16,813 bases of DNA from CAYYFV01 sp965660075 (GTDB taxonomy: Bacteria > Patescibacteriota > Gracilibacteria > UBA1369 > GCA-2718715), in contig CBFHYO010000022.1 of NCBI GenBank assembly GCA_965660075.1, forward strand, positions 1-16,813. Direction: 5' to 3'. The notes beneath the pieces were generated by a model that was not told the origin of the DNA, ran no database searches, and saw only the letters and a program-made list of their open reading frames with translations. A program made the position numbers and the translations under genes. Below are positions 1-7,944 of the stretch, one piece after another; the first letter of the stretch is position 1, and each line of letters begins with the position of its first letter.

Positions 1-25
1 TTGGTAGCTGAATATTGAAATTGCA

Positions 26-1627
26 TTAACTATTAATTAGCTTTAAAAATAGCGGATGTGGTTTGTTTGGTCTTGATTTGAATTCTGGATGGAACTGACA
101 ACCAACGTAAAATTTATGGTTGCTAAGTTCAACAATTTCCACAAGAGAGGAGTCAGGATTGATTCCTGAAACTATCATACCACTATTTTCTAAATCTTGC
201 TTATAATAATTATTAAATTCGTATCTGTGTCTATGTCTTTCTAAAACTTGTTCTTCTTTATAGCTTTGCGATGTTTTAGTGTTTGGTGTTATATCGCATT
301 TGTAATTACCTAGTCTGAGTGTGCCACCTTTGGCTCTTTCGATGTTTTGTCCTGGTAAAAAGTGAATTACAAAAGGTTTTTGTTTGTTTGAGTAGCTTTC
401 TTCGAACTCTTCAGATGTTAAATCTGGTTCGTTCAGTGCTTCACGTAAATGCTGAATACACATTAGTTGCATTCCCAGACAAATTCCAAGGGTTGGAATG
501 TTGTTTTTCTTAGTAAACTCTAGTGCCATTATCTTACCTTTAGTACCACGCATCCCAAATCCACCAGGTACAACAATAGCATCAAGTTTTTTAAGTTCTT
601 CTAAATTATAAGTTCCATCTTCTATTTCTTCGGCTTCGATCCACTCTATTATTGGTTGCTTTTTAGCATGGTAGGCAGCTATTTTAATTGATTCAATCAC
701 ACTTAAGTAAGCATCTTTTAAGGCTGTGTATTTTCCTACAATACCTACTCGTGTTTCGGCTGTAGGTTTATCTATAAGTTCTTCTAGATGTTGCCACTGT
801 TCTATGTTTGCTTGGAAGTTTTCTAGTTTTAATTTTTCTGCAATTTTTTCACCAAGTTTTAATTGATGTAGGTGAGAGGGAACTTTGTAGATATTATCTA
901 ATGTTGGCATTGGAATTACATGTGATTTTGGTAAATCACCAAACAATGAAATCTTATCTAGGTGTTCTTCTTCTATTTCTAAATCAGCACGAGCAATCAA
1001 GAAATCTGGTTGGATTCCAAGTGATCGCAATTCACGAATAGAGGCTTGAGTCGGTTTAGTTTTAAGCTCTTTTGATGCATTTAGATATGGTAGCAAAGTC
1101 ACATGCACAAAAAGTACATTTTCTGGCCCTAGTTCATGACGAATTTGGCGCATGGTTTCTATAAAGTGTGGTCCTTCTATATCGCCAACCGTTCCACCTA
1201 CTTCTGCAAGTACAACATCTGCTTTGGATTGATTTTGGGCGTTATATAGCTTTTCTTTAATCAGGTTTGTTACATGAGGAATGATTTGGATTGTTCCACC
1301 CAAATATGCACCTTGGCGTTCTTTATCGATAACTTCTTTGTAAATTTTACCAGATGTAATTGATGAAAGTTTTGTAAGTGGTTCATCGATAAATCTTTCG
1401 TAATGACCCAAATCTAAATCTGTTTCGCCACCATCTTCGGTAACAAAAACTTCACCATGTTGGTATGGCGACATAGTCCCTGGATCTACATTTAAATAAG
1501 GATCGAGTTTGATTGTGAAAACTTTAAGACCACCGGCTTTAAGTAATGCTCCAATCGATGAGGTCGTAATTCCTTTTCCGAGTGATGAGCAGACTCCACC
1601 AGTAATAAAGATGAACTTTTTTTGCAT
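26..1627 (-). CDS. pyrG: CTP synthase (glutamine-hydrolysing)
   Basis: Makes CTP from UTP with ATP and glutamine, the last step of de novo pyrimidine nucleotide synthesis, in the cytoplasm. The 533 residues match the usual full length. Residues 1-270 are the synthetase domain, with the P-loop-like GGVCSSLGKG (10-19; most relatives have Val where Cys13 is), the DPYLNVDPGTM stretch (42-52), and the EDGGETDLDLGHYERF stretch (64-79). Residues 290-533 are the class I glutamine amidotransferase domain, with the nucleophile Cys383 in GICLG and the catalytic pair His513 and Glu515 in QFHPEF. It is the last gene of the priA-trpS-pyrG run and starts 3 bases after the trpS stop. No ribosome binding site is visible, so translation is probably coupled to trpS. 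No terminator is visible in the 25 bases left after its stop. Confidence 0.97.
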   Translation of the reverse strand: MQKKFIFITGGVCSSLGKGITTSSIGALLKAGGLKVFTIKLDPYLNVDPGTMSPYQHGEVFVTEDGGETDLDLGHYERFIDEPLTKLSSITSGKIYKEVIDKERQGAYLGGTIQIIPHVTNLIKEKLYNAQNQSKADVVLAEVGGTVGDIEGPHFIETMRQIRHELGPENVLFVHVTLLPYLNASKELKTKPTQASIRELRSLGIQPDFLIARADLEIEEEHLDKISLFGDLPKSHVIPMPTLDNIYKVPSHLHQLKLGEKIAEKLKLENFQANIEQWQHLEELIDKPTAETRVGIVGKYTALKDAYLSVIESIKIAAYHAKKQPIIEWIEAEEIEDGTYNLEELKKLDAIVVPGGFGMRGTKGKIMALEFTKKNNIPTLGICLGMQLMCIQHLREALNEPDLTSEEFEESYSNKQKPFVIHFLPGQNIERAKGGTLRLGNYKCDITPNTKTSQSYKEEQVLERHRHRYEFNNYYKQDLENSGMIVSGINPDSSLVEIVELSNHKFYVGCQFHPEFKSRPNKPHPLFLKLINS

Positions 1628-1630
1628 ATT

Positions 1631-2602
1631 TTAAAATAAATTTATTCCTGTGTTTTGTTTGACCAACTCTAATGTTTGCTTTGCTTTGGCCTGTGCTTTT
1701 TGTTTTCCATTTTGCAAAATTGATTGCACTAAGTCAATATTGTTTTCGAATTTCGCACGTTTTTCTCGAGCCTCTGCAAAATATTCTAAATAGACTCGTA
1801 GGAGTTCTTTTTTTGCATCTCCGTATCCAAAACCACCTGCTAAATATTTATCTTTTAGATTTTGAATATCTGTATCCCGCGCAATTAACTTGTAAATATT
1901 AAATACATTACAAGTTTCTGGATTTTTCGGATCTTCAACCGGAGTTGAGTCAGTGCTTATTTTCATTATTGTTTTTTTGATTTCGTTCTCGGGTGCAAAA
2001 ATCGGTAGGTAGTTGTTGTAGCTTTTGCTCATTTTACGACCATCTATCCCTGGAACATCTATTGGGAAGGTGATTAATTCTTCTGGAATTTTGAATGTGT
2101 CCCCAAATTTTTTGTTGAATTTATTAGCCAAGTCTCGTGTGATTTCTATGTGTTGTTTTTGATCTGATCCAACTGGTACTATATCTGCTTGATACAATAA
2201 AATGTCTGCTGCCATTAGTACAGGGTAGCTAAATAAACTTAAATTTGGATCCCGTAATCCTTTATTTTTGTAATCTTTCCATGCGTGGGCTCGTTCAAGT
2301 AACCCTATAGGTGCAAGGCTACTTAGTATCCACATTAACTCTGAGTGTTCTGGTATTTGTGATTGAACAAAGAAAGTTGACTTTTCTGGATCTAGCCCAA
2401 GACTAAGCAAGTCTATAGCTAAATTTTCTGAATAGTTCTTAAGTTCTGATCCGTTTTGAAATGTCGTTAATGCATGTAAGTTTGCTAAAAAAATGAAACT
2501 TTCGTAGTCATTTTGATATTCGAATGCTGGTTTGAATGCACCTAAATAATTTCCTAGATGAATCTGGCCGGTAGGTTTGATTCCAGTAATCAATGTTTTC
2601 AT
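1631..2602 (-). CDS. trpS: Tryptophanyl-tRNA synthetase
   Basis: Class Ic aminoacyl-tRNA synthetase that charges tRNA-Trp. The protein of 323 residues is normal for a bacterial TrpS. It shows the HIGH-type signature TGQIHLGNYLG (11-21), the tryptophan-pocket segment around PVLMAADILLY (127-137), VPVGSDQKQHIE (142-153) and the KMSKS loop at 190-194. The C-terminal helical anticodon-binding part ends in a lysine- and glutamine-rich helix. The start codon overlaps the priA stop by one base (TAATG), the classic arrangement for translational coupling, and there is no purine-rich ribosome binding site upstream. Residues are conserved throughout, so I expect an active enzyme. Confidence 0.97.
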   Translation of the reverse strand: MKTLITGIKPTGQIHLGNYLGAFKPAFEYQNDYESFIFLANLHALTTFQNGSELKNYSENLAIDLLSLGLDPEKSTFFVQSQIPEHSELMWILSSLAPIGLLERAHAWKDYKNKGLRDPNLSLFSYPVLMAADILLYQADIVPVGSDQKQHIEITRDLANKFNKKFGDTFKIPEELITFPIDVPGIDGRKMSKSYNNYLPIFAPENEIKKTIMKISTDSTPVEDPKNPETCNVFNIYKLIARDTDIQNLKDKYLAGGFGYGDAKKELLRVYLEYFAEAREKRAKFENNIDLVQSILQNGKQKAQAKAKQTLELVKQNTGINLF

Positions 2603-4539
2603 TATATTGTTGTTAGCGGATCACGGTTTATGTGCCAATCTTTATTTAGATTTAGTTTAGCTATTATCTGATTTGGAGACAAGCTGTTTATTAAAATGTG
2701 ATGGTGGTAATAATTATTTTTTTTATAAATTAATGCTGGAGCAGATTTATATTTAATTTTTTGTGAATCGAGGACTTTTTCGATTCTATCAATTTCTTTA
2801 TCTTGTTTAGAAATTTGTTTGTGTTTGTGTGTTAGCAAAGTGATTCGGGCAAATGGGGGATAGTTAAAGTTTTTTCGGTGTTTGAGTTCACTTTTGTAAA
2901 AATGAATTAAAGTTTTATCTGTAAATTCATGTAGGATTGGTTCATTTGGATTAAAGCTTTGTATAATAACTTTTCCATCTGAGTGTTTTCGATTTGTTCT
3001 ACCTGTTATTTGATTGAGTAAAAAGAGTGTTTTTTCTGTAGATCTAAAGTCTGGAAAGTTAATACTCGAATCAATATTTATCACACCAACTACAGAAACG
3101 TCTTCAAAACTTAGTCCTGTTGCAACAATTTGCGTTCCGACAATTATGTCTATTTCTTTATTTTCGAGTTTTTTATGAAGAGTGTGGTAAGAGTTTTTTT
3201 TGCTCATAGAATCGGAATCCACGCGTTCTATGTTTGCTTTAGGGAAAAACTTAGTTAATTCTTCGAGTATTTGTTGAATGCCAACACCTTTATCTAAAAA
3301 GCTTGTGGATCTACATTCTTTGCAACTATTTGCTGGTATCATTCTGTAATCGCAATAATGACATTGTAAACTTACTTTTGGTATTTTGTGATAAGTTAGA
3401 GACACATCGCAATGTGTACATTTTTCGACATGACCACAATCGCGACATTGCATGTAGCTGGCAAAGCCTCTTTTGTTACATAGGATTATGGTTTGTTTTT
3501 TATTTGCGAGAGCATTTTCTATTTCTTGATGAAGTTTATAGCTGATTGGGTAATTGCCAACTCGAATTTCCTGTGCCATATCGACTATACTTATTTGTGG
3601 ATCTGCTTGCTCGAATGCTTTTTTATCTATTCTATGATATTTAATTATATCTTCTTGTGATGCGTTAAAACTTTCCAAACTTGGTGTGGCCGATCCAATC
3701 ACTCCAAGTGCATTATTTTGTTTTACCAAGTACTGAAATATAGAGCGGGCATGATATTTAGGATTGTTTTCTTGTTTGTATGCGTGGTCGTGTTCCTCGT
3801 CCATTACAATTAGTCCTAAATTTACAAATGGTAAAAACAGACTTGATCTGGCACCAATTGCAATTTTTTTGTTGTTGTTTCTAATATCCAAAAATGCTTG
3901 GAGTTTTTCTGTTTTATTTAAAGATGAGTTGTAAATTACCACATTGTCTTTGCCAAAATGCTGGGTGAATTTTTTTTGAATTTGTGGTGTTAAACTAATT
4001 TCTGGTAGTAATATTAATACTTGTTTACCTTCTTCTAAATATTTTTTGGCTAGATGTAAATAAATTTCTGTTTTGCCAGATCCTGTAACTCCATGAATCA
4101 TATGCATTTTATTTGTTTCCGCCAGAATATTTTGGAATGTCTCATCTTGAATTTCTGTAAGGGTGTTTAGTGGTAATGTGTCTGATTCTTGAATTTCGCT
4201 GCAGAGGTTCTCTGATAGCATTTTAAGAGACTTTGGTGTCTCGATACTGGGTGGAATATATAAATTGATACATTGTGCAACAGAAGCGAAATAATATTGG
4301 CTAATAAATTGGGTTGTTTGTAGATGCTGTTCTGTTAAAAATTTTGGATAAAGAATCTGGGTTATTTCACGGCAGTTAAATTTAGGTTTTGGGGATGAGT
4401 CTAATACAACTCCAAGATATGTTTTGGTTTTTAGAGGAACTTGTACTAAATCTCCTTTGTTTAATTTGTTCGTACTTTGGTATGTGAATTCGTTTTTGAC
4501 TGGACTTTTTAGTCCTGGTAAAGTAATAAGGTAATACAT
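2602..4539 (-). CDS. priA: Primosomal protein N' (replication restart helicase PriA)
   Basis: Superfamily 2 DNA helicase that recognises stalled forks and reloads the replicative helicase. It has 645 residues against about 730 in E. coli; the N-terminal DNA-binding part (about 1-110) is the compact portion. Visible motifs are Walker A GVTGSGKTE (150-158), DEEH (247-250) followed by the conserved DHAYKQ, and GSATPS (282-287). Eight zinc-binding cysteines lie at 365, 368, 374, 377, 393, 396, 406 and 409. The C-terminal motifs are GTQIVATGLSF and QITGRTNR. Two positions differ from the usual family pattern: motif V has ATG where KG is common, and the last motif reads GRTNR instead of GRAGR, although both arginines remain. 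First gene of the leftward priA-trpS-pyrG run; its start is 31 bases from a divergent small gene. Confidence 0.96.
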   Translation of the reverse strand: MYYLITLPGLKSPVKNEFTYQSTNKLNKGDLVQVPLKTKTYLGVVLDSSPKPKFNCREITQILYPKFLTEQHLQTTQFISQYYFASVAQCINLYIPPSIETPKSLKMLSENLCSEIQESDTLPLNTLTEIQDETFQNILAETNKMHMIHGVTGSGKTEIYLHLAKKYLEEGKQVLILLPEISLTPQIQKKFTQHFGKDNVVIYNSSLNKTEKLQAFLDIRNNNKKIAIGARSSLFLPFVNLGLIVMDEEHDHAYKQENNPKYHARSIFQYLVKQNNALGVIGSATPSLESFNASQEDIIKYHRIDKKAFEQADPQISIVDMAQEIRVGNYPISYKLHQEIENALANKKQTIILCNKRGFASYMQCRDCGHVEKCTHCDVSLTYHKIPKVSLQCHYCDYRMIPANSCKECRSTSFLDKGVGIQQILEELTKFFPKANIERVDSDSMSKKNSYHTLHKKLENKEIDIIVGTQIVATGLSFEDVSVVGVINIDSSINFPDFRSTEKTLFLLNQITGRTNRKHSDGKVIIQSFNPNEPILHEFTDKTLIHFYKSELKHRKNFNYPPFARITLLTHKHKQISKQDKEIDRIEKVLDSQKIKYKSAPALIYKKNNYYHHHILINSLSPNQIIAKLNLNKDWHINRDPLTTI

Positions 4540-4570
4540 ATTCGCTTATAAATTTTTTATCAGTATACAT
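4540..4570. promoter_or_regulatory. Divergent start region between priA and the DUF1858 gene
   Basis: Only 31 AT-rich bases separate the two divergent start codons. On the minus strand TATACT (4562-4567) is a fair -10 for priA, giving a leader of about 16 bases. On the plus strand TATAAA (4547-4552) could serve the small gene with a leader of about a dozen bases. I see no convincing -35 for either, and neither gene has a Shine-Dalgarno sequence. If both sites work they overlap, so the two genes cannot be freely transcribed at the same time. Weak evidence. Confidence 0.3.
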
Positions 4571-4765
4571 ATGAAAATTAAAAAAGACGAAATAATTCAT
4601 GATGTAATATCTCGCCATCCAGAATTAATGGAAGTTTTTTTTGATTATGGAATTTCTTGCGTTGGTTGTGTGAATTCATATACGGAGACTATCGAAGAGG
4701 GGGCTAAGTTGCATGGAATTTCACTCGAAGAACTTTTAGAGGACCTAAATGAGTTTATTGAATAG
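4571..4765 (+). CDS. Small DUF1858 (ScdA N-terminal-like) CxxC protein
   Basis: A 64-residue protein that consists of a single DUF1858 domain and nothing else. The family pattern is clear: an N-terminal IIHDVISRHPELMEVFFDYG helix region (8-27), the invariant cysteine pair CVGC (Cys30, Cys33), the TETIEEGAKLHGI segment (38-50) and the closing LEELLEDLNEF helix. In other bacteria this domain stands alone or at the N terminus of ScdA/RIC-type iron-sulfur repair proteins, and the CxxC is thought to be redox active or metal binding. The precise role here cannot be told from sequence. It is monocistronic, divergent from priA, ends in TAG and is followed 50 bases later by a strong terminator. No partner such as a di-iron or hybrid-cluster protein is present in the window. 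Confidence 0.88.
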   Translation: MKIKKDEIIHDVISRHPELMEVFFDYGISCVGCVNSYTETIEEGAKLHGISLEELLEDLNEFIE

Positions 4766-4806
4766 ATAATAATTTTGATTTCTCGAGTATTTCTTTGATT
4801 ATATAT

Positions 4807-4835
4807 AAAAAAAACCCCGATTTCTCGGGGTTTTT
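4807..4835. terminator. Bidirectional intrinsic terminator
   Basis: Stem CCCCGA (4815-4820), loop TTTC, stem TCGGGG (4825-4830). The stem is flanked by eight A on the left (4807-4814) and five T on the right (4831-4835), which extend the stem and supply a U-tract in each direction. It sits between the convergent ends of the DUF1858 gene (plus) and secDF (minus) and should stop transcription from both. Confidence 0.92.
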
Positions 4836-4851
4836 GATTTCTGGGGGTTTT
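4819..4851 (+). repeat. Tandem 16-base repeat of the terminator's right arm
   Basis: GATTTCTCGGGGTTTT (4819-4834) is followed one base later by GATTTCTGGGGGTTTT (4836-4851), a direct repeat with one mismatch. The second copy again carries GGGG-TTTT, so the left arm AAAACCCC (4811-4818) could pair with either copy. It looks like a local slippage duplication of the terminator half. Confidence 0.75.
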
Positions 4852-4860
4852 ATTCTGGTT

Positions 4861-7800
4861 TTATTTGCGGTTTAGCCAATTAAGTATTGGTGTTGCTACA
4901 AATATTGATGAGTATGTACCTACTGCAATACCAAGTGTTAGAGCTAGTGAGAAGTGATAAATACTTTCTGCTCCAAGCAATACAAGTGCTAGTAAGGTAA
5001 TTAATGTAGAAATCGAAGTGTTAAGAGATCTAGATAAGGTTTGAGTTAAAGACACATCACATACTTTTTCAAGTTTTTTGTCTGTCATTGCTTTTAGATT
5101 TTCACGAATTCTATCAAACACAACAATTGTATCGTGCACAGAGAATCCAATAATTGTAAGAAGTGCTGTCACAAATAATGTATCTACTTCAAACTGCATA
5201 AAACTAAACACACCAAGAATTAATATGACATCGTGTACTAGAGCACCAAATGCTGCAATACCAAATTTCCATGGATTGTATTTTTTTGGAATTTCTCTAA
5301 ACGCGGTTGCGATGTAAATAATAATTGCTGCTAAAGCTATTATTAATGACAATAGGGCTTTAGTTTTCAAGTTTGCAGAAATAGAAGGACCAACAGTTTC
5401 GAATCTATTTTCTGTAAGTTCTAATTCTGTTTTTGCACTAATAGAATCTAATAATGCTTGATGTTGATCTTCGTTTAGATAACTTGTTCTTATTTGGACT
5501 GCATTTTCGCCAGCAGCTAGAACAACTGAATTATCTAATGAGTTTTGTTCAACAAATTCATTTACTGCGCTAGAAACTAAATCTACTTTTTCTTGAGTCA
5601 TTTCTGCAGCTTGAATTTCTATAAAACTACCACCTTTAAAGTCGATACCAGTATTTAATCCATTCAATAATAACGAACCAAGTGTTGCTATTATAAGTAT
5701 AATAGAAGCTACAGATGCCTTTTGACCAATTTTACTAAAATTAATAGTTTTTCTTGATTTTAGAGTTAAACCAAGTAGTTTTGGATCTTTTAGAACTTTT
5801 TTAGATTTGATATTAAGTAGTAGTGTTCTTGAAATAAGAATTGCTGAGAACATAGAAATCAAAATACCAGCTGCTAAGTTCAGTGCAAATCCACGAATGA
5901 TAGATGAACCAAAGTAATAAAGAATACCACATGTGATTAGTGAGCTGTAGTTTGAGTCTCGAATTGATGACCAAGCTTTATCGAAACCTTCTTTGACTGC
6001 AGATTCGTAAGCTAGTTTGTTATCTAATTCTTCTTTAATTCTTTCAAAAATAAGTACATTTGCATCAACAGCCATACCTATAGAAAGAATAATACCCGCA
6101 ACACCAGCTAGTGTTAATGTGATTGGGCTAGAAAGTAAGAATGTAAGAAAGAATAAAGCGAAAGTTGCTACTAAGAAACTTAGAGATTTTTCGATAAATT
6201 GTTCTTTGGAATTCACAATCCAGTATCCAATTGCAAAGTAAAGTACAAGTGCAATAAGTAAACTAATGATACTTGGAAGAGCTACTTTGATTATAAATAG
6301 CAATAAAATAGAGTAGGCAATAAGAGCAGCACTAGCTACAACACCTGGAACTCGATATGTGTAAATCATGTATGCTAATAAAAGCAGTAACCCGATTCCA
6401 CCAGCAAATAATGACTTGCTTAATGATTCAGCACCAAGGTTTGGTCCGATTGTATACTGACCAGTCAGTGTGATTGGTGCTGGAATTGCTCCAGTGTTTA
6501 GATCTCGAGCTAAATTAGATGCTTCATCCATATCGAATGTTCCATTAATTTGTGCCACCCCACCAGCAATTTTTTCATTTACTGTTGGCGCTGATCGTAG
6601 AATACCACCTACAAATATTGCAATTCTTTTACCTTTGTTAGCTGCTGTAAGTTCTTCGAACATTTTAGCACCCTCTGAATTGAATTCGATTGTGACTATT
6701 GGTCTTGCCAATTGGTCAAATTGTACTGATGCACGTTTAAAGTATTGTCCGTTTAGTTTTGTATCTTTCCATGGATCTGGTTTGGTCGAAAAGAAGATTT
6801 TTTCGTATGCTACTTGAGATTCAGTTTTTGTTTCTGTGATTGGTTCTGTAATTTCAATTGCCTTTAGAATTTGAAGCCCTTTTGATGTTTCTACAATGTT
6901 TGCTGAAATTTCATTGGCTTTAGTTAGAGCTAAAGCTGAATCGATTGTGTTTTTTTCGAATGGACCAAAGTTTTTAACGTTATTTGGTAAAATACCGTTG
7001 TTTTCTTTTAGTTCTGTATCATCTGAATATTCTGCTACAGCTTGTTCAAAAGTTATTTCTTCTGCTTGTAATTTTGCAAGTACTTCGTTTGCTAATTCTT
7101 TAGCTTCTGATTTTGATCTTTCAATGTTGGAATCTAAATCTGAGTAAGAAATAAGAATTTGTGCTGCTTTAACTTCTTTTTCTGAAGTTACTTCACGTTC
7201 AGTATCTTTTTTATCTAATAATTTTAGAATAAAATAACCTTTTTGTTCTTGAAACTTACCATTGATAATATCAATACCTAAATCAGCTTGAACCAGTGAT
7301 GGATAAATTTCACCTGGATTTAGATTGAACAAAATAGCTGCTACTTCTTCGTTATTAATCTCGTCTGCAAATTGATAATCTTTTTTATCAAAAAAGACTT
7401 TATCTTGATTGGCTTTCGCTTCTGTATCACCAATAACGCTAAATTCTTCGGGTGATTGTAAAACTTTTACTAAGGTTCCACCTGCAACTTGATTGATAAT
7501 ATTTTGTTGGTCTTCTTGTGTTTGATCGTTTTCTTCTTTGAATTCTAATTGAATTGTTTTACCAACTCTTTTTTTAGCTTCGTCTAGATCTTTCACTCCG
7601 GCTAACTCTACGATGATATGATCTTGATTACCAACTGTCGATGCGTAGATATTTGGTTCCGATACACCTAGATTGTTAACTCTTTTGTTAATTACATCGA
7701 TAATACCATCGATAACATCTTGTCTATCTGCTTGATCGACTTTACGCATATCGATAGAATAGTCTAATTGAGACCCTCCTTGTAAATCTAAACCTAGATT

Positions 7801-7926
7801 GATTTGCATTTTTTTGATTGCCTCTGGCATGAATCCAGGTTGCAAGTTACTTGGAATACTAACTGCCAATATAAACAGTGCACTTAGCACTATTGTTGGC
7901 ACTTTCCAGTTCCAAAACATTTTCAT
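4861..7926 (-). CDS. secDF: SecD-SecF fusion with parvulin-like and transmembrane insertions
   Basis: Membrane component of the Sec export machinery that pulls substrates outward using the proton gradient. SecD part: TM1 (about 9-25), signature NLGLDLQGG (43-51), P1 base, conserved WKDTKLNG (386-393), membrane domain from about 503 with GMAVDANVLIFERI and Asp621. SecF part: from about 735, NTGIDFKGG (758-766), then GFSVHDTIVVFDRIREN (927-943) with Asp932. SecDF fusions are usually about 740-850 residues; this one has 1021. Residues about 131-380 replace the normal short SecD head. Within them 251-357 read as a parvulin peptidyl-prolyl isomerase domain (AAQILI, FEQAVAEYSDD, FGPFEK, NEISANIVET, GLQILK), and 131-240 as a more degenerate copy. 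Both family histidines are Gln in the clear copy (Gln256, Gln352), so isomerase activity is doubtful. Residues about 548-598 add a transmembrane hairpin. Last gene of its operon; Met3 is an alternative start. Confidence 0.95.
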   Translation of the reverse strand: MKMFWNWKVPTIVLSALFILAVSIPSNLQPGFMPEAIKKMQINLGLDLQGGSQLDYSIDMRKVDQADRQDVIDGIIDVINKRVNNLGVSEPNIYASTVGNQDHIIVELAGVKDLDEAKKRVGKTIQLEFKEENDQTQEDQQNIINQVAGGTLVKVLQSPEEFSVIGDTEAKANQDKVFFDKKDYQFADEINNEEVAAILFNLNPGEIYPSLVQADLGIDIINGKFQEQKGYFILKLLDKKDTEREVTSEKEVKAAQILISYSDLDSNIERSKSEAKELANEVLAKLQAEEITFEQAVAEYSDDTELKENNGILPNNVKNFGPFEKNTIDSALALTKANEISANIVETSKGLQILKAIEITEPITETKTESQVAYEKIFFSTKPDPWKDTKLNGQYFKRASVQFDQLARPIVTIEFNSEGAKMFEELTAANKGKRIAIFVGGILRSAPTVNEKIAGGVAQINGTFDMDEASNLARDLNTGAIPAPITLTGQYTIGPNLGAESLSKSLFAGGIGLLLLLAYMIYTYRVPGVVASAALIAYSILLLFIIKVALPSIISLLIALVLYFAIGYWIVNSKEQFIEKSLSFLVATFALFFLTFLLSSPITLTLAGVAGIILSIGMAVDANVLIFERIKEELDNKLAYESAVKEGFDKAWSSIRDSNYSSLITCGILYYFGSSIIRGFALNLAAGILISMFSAILISRTLLLNIKSKKVLKDPKLLGLTLKSRKTINFSKIGQKASVASIILIIATLGSLLLNGLNTGIDFKGGSFIEIQAAEMTQEKVDLVSSAVNEFVEQNSLDNSVVLAAGENAVQIRTSYLNEDQHQALLDSISAKTELELTENRFETVGPSISANLKTKALLSLIIALAAIIIYIATAFREIPKKYNPWKFGIAAFGALVHDVILILGVFSFMQFEVDTLFVTALLTIIGFSVHDTIVVFDRIRENLKAMTDKKLEKVCDVSLTQTLSRSLNTSISTLITLLALVLLGAESIYHFSLALTLGIAVGTYSSIFVATPILNWLNRK

Positions 7927-7944
7927 GTTTAGTTAAGTTAAATA

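Noticed and set aside
4382..4618. 78-codon minus-strand frame crossing the priA start
   Set aside because: It overlaps the conserved priA N terminus and the DUF1858 gene in other frames, and its sequence has no family resemblance.
6470..6817. 115-codon open frame on the plus strand opposite secDF
   Set aside because: It lies entirely inside the conserved SecD P1 coding sequence, has serine/alanine/leucine-rich low-information composition typical of an antisense shadow, and shows no domain or start signal.
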